The position numbers and the translations under genes were made by a program. Below are positions 56,530 through 64,000 of a DNA stretch of 64,000 nucleotides, piece after piece. Position 1 is the stretch's first letter; each line of letters opens with the position of its first letter. A model generated the notes under the pieces. The model was not told where the DNA came from, ran no database searches, and saw nothing but the letters and a program-made list of their open reading frames with translations. The DNA comes from Sesamum alatum (Eukaryota; Streptophyta; Magnoliopsida; Lamiales; Pedaliaceae). The stretch covers positions 21,419,188-21,483,187 of the forward strand of contig JACGWO010000012.1 of the NCBI GenBank assembly GCA_034509735.1, given 5' to 3'.

Positions 56530-57277
56530 TGTTGGGTGGATATCCACCAGTGGAGAATTACAACAAATCTCCTAATTACTATTACAGGCCAAATATAATA
56601 ATACAACTTACAAATGAAATAAGAAAAATACACAAAGTAAATTTCCTAACAATTTCTAAGGCTCAGCGAGCCGAGATCCGAGGAGGGGGAACTCACGGCT
56701 ACCAACAAAGCCGGCTCCCAACCGGTTGCTCAAACACCACCACAAAGGCCCTCGTCCACAAAGGACCACGATCCACAGAGGATCTAAACACTACCACAAA
56801 GGTCTTTCCACAAAGGGTCACAACTACAAGATTTCCACGAAGGAACTTACGGTTTTTCGAGAATGGAGTAGGAAGATGAAGGCTTTGTACTCACACTTGT
56901 TATATCTCACACAAGAGGGATGGGGACCCTTTTATATGAGACGATGGTGAGGAAATAGAGGTGAGAAAGGGCGACGGAGCATGATTTCGATGCCATCGAA
57001 ATGGAGGAGAGAAAGTGGGAACCCAAGGAGACATTTTTTAGGGGGAGAGAGTATGATGGCAGCGGCAGAATTGCAAGGGGAAATTAGGGATCAGATTTTA
57101 GGCCAAAGCATTAAGTATGGGGAACAAAGGTCACACGGGTTCTGGGCCGGGTCGGGTAGAGAAAATGGGCTTTGATGGGTTGGGCCAATTTGTGGTGGAT
57201 TGAGCCATCCTTTGGTTGTGGGTTTGGGCCCGTGAGTGGGCCTACCCGAATGGGTCATGGGCCAATAAATTCGAACA
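56530..57277 (-). repeat. 5' LTR (748 bp)
   Basis: Minus-strand ends TGTTCG...CCAACA (one change from TGTTGG). It is nearly identical to 53784-54514 over its whole length. Confidence 0.9.
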
Positions 57278-57374
57278 CTTCTTTTGGACACAAAGACACG
57301 AAGAGAAAACATCTCTCGAATGAGAGTTCATTGCCTCGTATGACAACTTCATTCTTGTTGGACTGCGGATTAAT

Positions 57375-57800
57375 GGGGAAATAACATTTTTCATCCCATA
57401 ATTTAGAATTTTTCCACTTTTGCTCCCATTAGATACATGATTATCAGTTTTGGTCCTGTAACATTCAAAAAGTAGCACTTTCGATCCCATGATACTTTCC
57501 GTTAGATATTTAACGGAATGTGCTACGTGGCCGTTAAGTACATGAGACTAAAAGTGAAAATTTCATAACGTATGAGACCAAAAGTGAGAATCCCATAACA
57601 TATGGGACCAAAAGTTTAAATGCCCTAATGGCCACGTGCTAAGCACGTGGTGTTTTCCGTTAAAAAATTTAACAGAAAGGTGGCATGAGACCAAAAGTGC
57701 TACTTTTTAGAAGTTACGGGACCATAAGTGAGAATCCCATAATCAATAGGATCAAAAGTGGGAAGACCCTAAATTACAGGACGAAAAGTATTATTTTTCC
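57375..57800. mobile_element. Long-TIR element rich in GGGACCAAAAGTG words
   Basis: The left end GGGGAAATAACATTTTTCAT and the right end (reverse complement GGAAAAATAATACTTTTCGT) are inverted. TTTTCCACTTTTGCTCCCAT faces ATAGGATCAAAAGTGGGAAG, and AAAAAGTAGCACTTTCGATC faces GACCAAAAGTGCTACTTTTT. The centre holds CACGTGCTAAGCACGTGG, itself a palindrome. It lies between the Copia insertion and the LINE. Non-coding. Confidence 0.7.
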
Positions 57801-58139
57801 ACGATTTACTGGATCGGACTCTCAGACCTTGGTATATGCTTTGCTAATCCATACTAGGATCTATTCCTGTGATTTTGTTGAGCTGTTTTCTCGTTTGTTT
57901 TTCTCTCCCGTCTTTCTCTTTTTAGTTTTCTTGCTCTTTCACACAGTGTCTCTTTCTTTGTGTTTAGGTTGTGAAGTGGAGCACTTTCTAGGGTTTCCTT
58001 GGAGTTTTTGTCCATTTCATGATCCAACATGGCTTGGTAAATTTCTTAGCCTCACCTAGGAGGAAAAGGATGGTTTGGTTATTCCATTGGGAATTTGGCA
58101 TGGAGACTTTGATCCATGAGGCTTTTTCCTAGTTAGGTG

Positions 58140-58740
58140 TATTCTCAGCCACAAACCCTTCCATATGAATTTATTTCACACTTCGCTTCTCACATCTTTC
58201 AATCCGCTAAAGGGGATGAAGTTCAAATTCAATGAGGACAACTTGTTTCTATTGTGATTTAACCATGTGATTGATTGGGAGTTGAAGTGATGTCCATGGG
58301 CATTTGAGAACAGCTTTTTTGTCTTTGCGAAGGTGGAGGAACACGAAAATCCTAATGCTATGAACCTCAACTTGCAATTTTCATATACTCATATAGGGTT
58401 TTCTGCTTGGAACGATCTGATAAAATTTATTGAAAATTAATTGGCGAAATTATTGATCTAATGGAAGTGGTGGTACGTGGGATTCAGCCCTTTGGATTCA
58501 AGCATCTATTGACATTAGTCAACCATCCTGTCGGGCAAGAAAATTTGTACTACATTAAGAGATGAACAATTAATTCATTTCACAGACAAGAGATCACCAA
58601 AGTCTTGTTACCTTTGTGGTCGCTTTGGCTATCTGTTGAGGTTTGGTGAGCTATAGTTTCAAGATGGGTTTATGGATCTCGATGACAACACCCCATTTGG
58701 ACCATGGTTCTTTATTCTCACCTTCCAATCACCTTTAGAA
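58140..58740 (+). pseudogene. LINE ORF1 remnant (DUF4283 and zinc knuckle)
   Basis: Fragments read MKFKFNEDNLFLL, then CPWAFENSFFVFAKVEEHEN, NAMNLNLQFS, then the knuckle region KSCYLCGRFGYLL and a following DGFMDLDDNTPFGPWF. DUF4283 followed by a CCHC box and a G(F/Y)MD...TPFGPW motif is the usual ORF1 layout of plant L1 LINEs. Stops interrupt it. Confidence 0.68.
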
Positions 58741-59255
58741 CTTCAGCTTCAACCTTGAGTCTGCTAAACCACTTGCTTCCTGCCAGTCACCCTCCCATTC
58801 ACGCCATAATAGCCCCCACAACCGCGACCAACTATCTTTGGCGGCTTCCCTGCCTCAAAGCACTATTCCGCCTCCCTTAACAACACCCCCTCAAGTATAC
58901 CTCTACTAAAATCCCACCAACTCAACCTTACTCAGAATGGTGCTCCTACCTTCACCTATCTCCTTTAGCTAGAGAATCTGATCACCATCCCACTTGGCTT
59001 TACCGTGTAACCAATTTTTCCATCCCACTCACCTACACTATGCTAACACTTGCAAATACTTCCTCAAGATCCCACAAATCCCACACTCTATCTAAATGGA
59101 AACTTCCTCAAAAATGAAAACAACATAACCTAATATCTACCTTGACCAATGCACCACTTCAAATCCTCCCTAAACAACTCAAATCTATTGTCCTGATTGA
59201 CATTACTAATCCAACGACGGAGACTGCAATGAAATCCAGCGTGAGAGCGCCATTG

Positions 59256-59690
59256 CATGGAACTGCCATAGTATAAGGGATCCTGGCACAGTTTGGCGTC
59301 TTGGAGAACTAATCTGGGAATATCACAACTGCTTGGTTTTCTTGGAAGAAACCAAGTGTAATTATTCATCGTTCTGAGAAAATAAAACACATTGGATCTT
59401 TAGGGTTTTTGTGTAGATGCAAAAGAGAAAAACGAAGGATTAACAATGTTCTAGAATAAGTCAGAACCAGTTAACTATTAGTCTTATTTGGATCACCATA
59501 TTGTTAGTACAATACAAATTGAGGAGAAAGGGGATCCATGGTGATTTACTGGATTTTACGGGAAAGGTGATGATAAAAAATGATCTCATTGTGCTAGCTT
59601 TTATCTGCCCTTTGAGTTTAATCTCAGTGGTTGTGGTTGTGTGCATGGGATCACAACAAAATCCTTATTCAATCGGAAAAGGATGAAGAG
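59256..59690 (+). pseudogene. LINE endonuclease (APE) N-terminal remnant
   Basis: WNCHSIRDPGTVWRLGELIW followed by CLVFLEETKC matches the first APE motif (WNCRGLG.P.TV..L.......VFL.ETK) of plant LINE ORF2. A broken GDPW.FTGFYG block follows at about 59530-59560. The rest of the domain is lost. Confidence 0.75.
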
Positions 59691-60434
59691 TAGTTGAGAT
59701 TCGAGTGACAAAATTAGAATTTTCAAAAAACCTTACAGTTAAGTGGGTTGTATAATTTGGGTGTCTTAGGTACTAAATCTACATGTGGTAACAATCAGAT
59801 TTCCCCTTATATGATCCGTGAACGCTTGGATCGAACATGCAACAATCGATAGTAGATACATTTATTTCCTACGGCATCAATATACCACTTAGATCTCACT
59901 TGCTCTTTGCTCAAACCACACACCTTTTTTGATTCCAACAGTCATGTAGAGTGCTCAGTTTGCACCAAATTCAAGTTTTGGCAGTTCGTATCATGCGGGA
60001 TTGGGACTGAGGAGTGCCAATAAACAATTGAGTAGAGTTCAAAAGCATTGGTAAGGTTGAGTGCACATGGAGGCATACTCCAGAAACTTGAATATTGTTG
60101 GAACAACTTGGAGCAGATCATGTAAGGGGGTGGACCAGAGATAGATCATGTCACTTGAAAAGAGAATGAGGGTGCTACGTAGCTAGTATATAATGGAAGA
60201 CTTTAAATTGGAGACAGGTGCGCTCGTGAGAAGCTGAAGTTATTTTATGCACTAGAAGAAATGTTGGAGGAAACATAACAGAATATTCTAGATCTCAGAG
60301 AGGGACCAAAACACCTCCTATTTTCATGTAAAGAAGAGTAAGTGATAACAAACTAATACAATTCACAGGTTGCGAGATAAGTCGGGTAAATGAGTTGATA
60401 AGAATATACAGAGGCTCATTGTTGAGTATTTTAG

Positions 60435-60786
60435 TAGGGATGGCAACAAAGGTTATGGGGCAGGTTTGGGTGGACCCGAGACCCGTCCCATCAACTCTGG
60501 GATAAACTCGGGACCCCCCTCGCCCCGGACTTTCTTTTGCCCTGCTTCGCCCCGCTACAAAACCCAAGGGGGCGGATCTGACCTAGTAGACCCGTGTTCT
60601 TATTTTATTTTTGAAAAAAAAGATAAAGACAAGGGTAAAAGAGAGGCGAGGAACAACCTGAGGCGACGAGACGGAGAGAAGTGAGGTGACACGAGAGAGA
60701 TTGAGGATGAGAGAACTAACGCAAAGTGTGAGAAAGAGAAATGAGAAAGAAGAAAGCTGATTTTGGAGATGAAAAATTACAAATAC

Positions 60787-60827
<41 letters not shown>

Positions 60828-60928
60828 ACCAGAGACCCACCCCGGAGCCGAGCAGGTCCTAAGTTTTAGGACCCGCTACTTGCCCCAGGGGCAGGTTTAT
60901 CCGGGTCCAAGTCCAATTGTCATCCCTA
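60435..60928. mobile_element. 494-bp hAT-type MITE with perfect 8-bp TSD
   Basis: The ends TAGGGATGGCAAC and GTCATCCCTA are inverted, and subterminal arms (GGGGCAGGTTTGGGTGGACC and GGGGCAGGTTTATCCGGGTC) show related G-rich words. The direct duplication TATTTTAG flanks it exactly (60427-60434 and 60929-60936). A TA microsatellite (60785-60824) lies inside. No transposase. Confidence 0.88.
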
Positions 60929-61069
60929 TATTTTAGCAAGAAGCTTTAATTTTGCAATCTACCCGAAGAAGAGCTTGAACATGTAATCAATCACATTACC
61001 CCCGGAGTCGACTATAAAATGCGTGAAGAACTCTTACAACCTTCGCGGAGGAAGAGGTGTTGAAAGCGT

Positions 61070-62290
61070 TTTCCTAAATGACCCTATTGAAAACTTTAAG
61101 GCCAAATAGTATGCCTCCACTATTCTGTTAGAAATATCCGCACGCTGTTAAAAATGAAGCATGTGTTCTTCGCTTTCTTAATGAAAATATCTTATTGGAC
61201 ACTTTTAATGCAATTAAACATAGACCTATTCCAAAGTGCACCAGACCTGAAACCCTCGCATCGTGTTGGTCGATAGGCCTACAAAATGTCCTAACAAAAT
61301 TACATCCAAAACAATATCAAATAGGTTTAAACCAATGATTGAGCTGATTATAACCCTAAATCAATTTACTTTCAACCCTGGCCGCCTCATTACTGATAAT
61401 GTCATAATTTCCTATAAACTAAATCAATTTTTCAAAACCAAAATCGGGGAAACCAAGGGATCTGTGGCTCTAAAAATATTAGTAAAGATTATGACAAGGT
61501 GGAATGACCCTTTTTGGGAGCGTGTACTCTTGAAATTAGGTATCCCACATCCTACTTTATTTCTTTAATCTTACTATACTTTTATCCTATTTCCAAATTT
61601 ATTTATGCTTAATTATTATCAGTTTGACTATATTTCTTCCTAGAGGGGGCTTCGTCAAAGAGACTCTCTCCCTGTATCTATCTTTTCTATGCAAATAAGC
61701 TCTAAGTTCATTACTTGTGGCGTCCGAGATAGTTGGAGCTGTGGATGAGGTTATCGTAGGGGGAACAACCATGAATTTCATATTTACTCTTTGCAGATGA
61801 CACCCTAATTTTCTGTCAAACGTCAGTGGACGCCATGCGGTGTATTGTTGACACCTATGCAAAAGCATCTGGTCAGGAGATCAATTTCAGTATGTCCACA
61901 TTTTTTTTATTTGAAATATTTATGTGGGTCGTGCATGACTCCCTTGTGGTGCTACTCGGAATTAAGCATGACGAGAAGCATGACAAGTATATTAGGTTCC
62001 AATCAGTGGTTTCTAAATCTCGATGAGCCATTTTTGGGTTGCTTCGTGATTGAGTGTAGAAGTGAATTAGTGGGTAGAACGAGAAGCTATTGCCCTAAGC
62101 TAGCAAGGAGGCATTGATAAAGGTAGTGCCATAGGCCATCCGGACGTATATCATTGGCATGTTTGGAATACCAGACGATATACTTCGGGATACCCAGTTC
62201 CTTTGCGCCAACTTTTCGTGGCATAACAGGGGACAAATGAAGGTCCATTGTTACATGGAGTTGGTTATATGGTAGGAAGATGCACGGAGG
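61070..62290 (+). pseudogene. LINE reverse transcriptase remnant
   Basis: About 61080-61260 holds palm pieces ending PKCTRPETLASCWSIGLQNV. 61263-61568 is an open frame with LTKLHPKQ-like shift, ISNRFKPMIELIITLNQFTF, NPGRLITDNVIISYKLNQFF and PFWERVLLKLGIPHP. The catalytic FADD box is at 61790-61801 (LLFADDTLIFC), followed by DTYAKASGQEINFSMST. 62090-62290 carries the post-RT domain (GKEALIKVV-type, then IRTYIIGMF). The FADD motif is intact but frames are broken. Confidence 0.85.
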
Positions 62291-63310
62291 ACTTGGTTTT
62301 CACGAGTTGAGGGGTTTAATCTTACTATATTGGTGAAACAGTTTTGGCACTTCTTGGAAACTCACTATTTAGTTGTCTTCTATGTGAAAAATATTTCCCA
62401 GGACATCAATTTTTTGATGCTAAGATTGTTGATAGGCCTTTTCTTTTTTGGCATAGTATCCTTTTAGCTTGAGAGTTGGTTCACGTGAGATTTAGATGGC
62501 ATGTTGTGACAGGTTCTTCGGTCTGAGTATGACACGGTACTTTGTTACCTACACTGTCCTCATCTTGCCTAATCATCCCTTAGTCTGTTGATGATTGCAT
62601 TGTTGTTGTAGGCTCTCTGATTAATGGTGCCACTTCTGACTAAAGTCACGAACACATGGAGCCATCATTCATACCAATTTATATAGAATTGATTCTCTCA
62701 ATATCACTTAGTTGCACATCGAAGATGACGTTCCAATTTGGCACTTCATGGACTCGCGTTGGTTAATAGTACAGAGTGCATGTTTTCTTGCTTGTGGTTC
62801 CTATCTCAGTTCATTATCAGAGGTCATTCTGTCTTGGAACTTCATTTAGACTACAGTTGTATCCAGATGTGTATAGGTAATTGCTCTGAAGACATGCTTG
62901 AATGTCATTCCGACCGAAACAAACTTCAAAAAGAGATTAGGAGGAACTACGTTGGTGTGGCCACTGTGTAATGCGACCATCGATGTTTATTCTCACATGT
63001 TTGGGTACAATTGTAGTCTATAGATGTGGCTCCATACATACCTACATTGGTAGTTTCTAGAGACAAAAGCAGATGGAATTGAGTCATGGATGCGAGGCGT
63101 ATGGGCAAAGCTTTCAGCAACATATTTCAGCTTGTTTCTTATCATAGCATAGGCAATTTGGCAATGTCAGAACCAGAAGCTTGTGGAGAATTTGTGTAGC
63201 CCTCTGGAAATCTTTATAGCGGTCAAAAGCTATTTGGTGTCTTTTTCGGAAGCCAACCGAAAGCCTCCCTGTCCAACCAAGTTGGAAGATTCTAAGTCCT
63301 GGCAAGCGCC
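62291..63310 (+). pseudogene. LINE region between RT and RNase H
   Basis: Frames are heavily broken. Position corresponds to the zinc-binding (zf-RVT) and linker part of plant LINE ORF2. I cannot point to a clean motif, so the assignment rests on its place between the RT and RNase H pieces. Confidence 0.4.
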
Positions 63311-63538
63311 ATGTTAGAAACTATTAAAGTGAAGTTTGATGGTGCAACTTTCAATAAAGGTTGGGAGGGTGGAATTAGTGGTTCTCAACCCGCATTAAGA
63401 AATCGGCCAGTGCATTACACGTTGAGGTTCTTGCTGCTCATGAAACTACAAACCTTGTTGTTCGACATGGATGGTAGCCGTGATTTCAGAAAGATATTGT
63501 GCACAATTGATTCAGAAGCTCTACATGATAGATTATGA
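63311..63538 (+). pseudogene. LINE RNase H domain remnant
   Basis: KVKFDGATFNKGWEGGISG at the start matches the VK.NFDGA....G.....G entry motif of the RNase H domain (RVT_3) in plant LINEs. RKILCTIDSEALHDRL near the end resembles the region with the later acidic residues (V..E.DS..L). The middle is frame-shifted. The gene ends at 63538 and a T-rich 3' UTR follows. Confidence 0.65.
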
Positions 63539-63829
63539 TTTCTCCTCTATTGGCCCCTAGTTCTAGATATTATTTCTTTTATTGCAATTTTTTTCATTGT
63601 TTGTTTTCTTTTGTCGTAGACTTGGTAATTAGGTAGCATGTTGCCTTGCTAGGCATGCTATTGAAGCTGAACGTTCTAAATTTGTTTTTCTTCTAAAAAG
63701 AAAGGGAAAAAAATATCTTCATGCTTAATAAATAGAATGGAGTAGAAAAGTTAAATGTTTTTGAAGTTAACCCCTTGAATCACTTCAATACCCATCAACC
63801 TAGTGATAAAGTGTTGGTGAAAAATTATG

Positions 63830-64000
63830 GATATGTGAGAGTTGTGTATTATGAAATGAGGCAAAAGTTAGAGTTTTTATCTTTAAAATAATTATTACTC
63901 GGCTTTGATGTAATGGTAACGGTAAATTGTCACCAAATATACAACGCCTTACATTCTCAAAGTAATATTTTGGAGATAAAAGACAAAATACTTTTATTGC
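63830..64000 (-). repeat. Copia LTR fragment, same family as the LTR at 1437-2115
   Basis: GTTGTGTATTATGAAATGAGGCAAAAGTTAGAG...TTTATCTTTAA, then TACAACG and TTCTCAAAG, follow in order the corresponding words at 1469-1620 (TTGTGTATTACGAAGTCGAGG, CTTTATCTTTAAGACAATTA, ATACAACGAATTT). It is diverged and continues past the window. Confidence 0.6.

Larger units (their letters stand above)
53784..57277 (-). mobile_element. Young, internally deleted Ty1/Copia retrotransposon with perfect 5-bp TSD
   Basis: LTRs 56530-57277 (5' in element sense) and 53784-54514 (3') are very similar and flanked by the identical 5-bp duplication CTTCT (53779-53783 and 57278-57282). Inside, on the minus strand: a PBS-like TGATATCAGA next to the 5' LTR, a roughly 1-kb leader with many CACTAAG motifs, a gag (55516-54950) and a CCHC knuckle. 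Protease, integrase and reverse transcriptase are absent. It must have been mobilised in trans or lost pol in a recombination before or after insertion. Confidence 0.92.
57810..63712 (+). mobile_element. Old L1-type (RIL) LINE, interrupted and decayed
   Basis: In plus-strand order the pieces are an ORF1 remnant (DUF4283 plus CCHC knuckle, 58140-58740), an APE endonuclease start (59256-59370), linker, reverse transcriptase (61070-62110), a post-RT region, an RNase H domain (63311-63538) and an A-rich 3' end (AAAAAGAAAGGGAAAAAAA, 63696-63713). Stops and frameshifts are frequent, so it is inactive and ancient. It contains a hAT MITE (60435-60928) between the endonuclease and RT parts. 5' end estimated. 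Confidence 0.8.

Noticed and set aside
59130..59390. 86-codon minus-strand ORF
   Set aside because: It is the antisense of the LINE endonuclease remnant read on the plus strand.

Overview
This is nuclear DNA of a flowering plant, almost certainly a dicot. It is AT-rich, has introns with GT..AG borders, and carries plant-specific families: a mitochondrial small heat-shock protein, an MBD10/11-type methyl-CpG-binding-domain protein, a GH17 beta-1,3-glucanase, a Gag1-like-clamp (DUF4050) protein and a plant TPR protein. Asterid/Lamiales affinity is a guess only. Six protein-coding genes can be modelled, all on the plus strand, each with consistent splice sites and reading phase: DUF4050 protein (6549-9508, 5 exons), mitochondrial sHSP (14883-15967, 2 exons), a small probably organelle-targeted membrane protein of unknown family (17447-18877, 2 exons), TPR protein (22889-24794, 3 exons), MBD protein (48218-50778, 2 exons) and GH17 glucanase (51773-53268, 3 exons). 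They are independent housekeeping or stress genes with no sign of shared function.

The rest is mostly transposon. 1-2115: a broken Ty1/Copia element on the minus strand with gag fused directly to reverse transcriptase. 4.7-6.0 kb: MITEs. 9.9-14.6 kb: TTA-flanked long-TIR MITEs, a Helitron and microsatellites, reaching to within about 60 bp of the heat-shock elements of the sHSP promoter. 16.7-17.2 kb and 22.1-22.3 kb: short Helitrons. 20.5-21.2 kb: a MITE inside a relative of itself. 25.6-26.6 kb: a 1-kb fold-back element. 26.6-40 kb: gene-poor, with two Myb/SANT-like remnants and a 2.8-kb probable solo LTR (31644-34444) that contains a MITE.

39.97-44.58 kb is a PIF/Harbinger transposase gene (minus) split by a Copia retrotransposon (40732-44344). 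45749-47030 is a non-autonomous hAT-like element whose interior is a tandem array of modules resembling plant snRNA promoters (USE followed by a TATA box). 53784-57277 is a young, internally deleted Copia element (minus) with paired LTRs and a perfect 5-bp target duplication; its leader holds at least 14 same-orientation copies of CACTAAG. 57.8-63.7 kb is an old plant L1-type LINE (plus) carrying a 494-bp hAT MITE with a perfect 8-bp target duplication. The last 160 bases resemble the LTR at the left edge of the window.

The most unusual signals are the CACTAAG cluster in the 53.8-57.3 kb Copia leader and the USE/TATA array inside the hAT-like element. No rRNA, tRNA, CRISPR or prokaryotic feature was seen.
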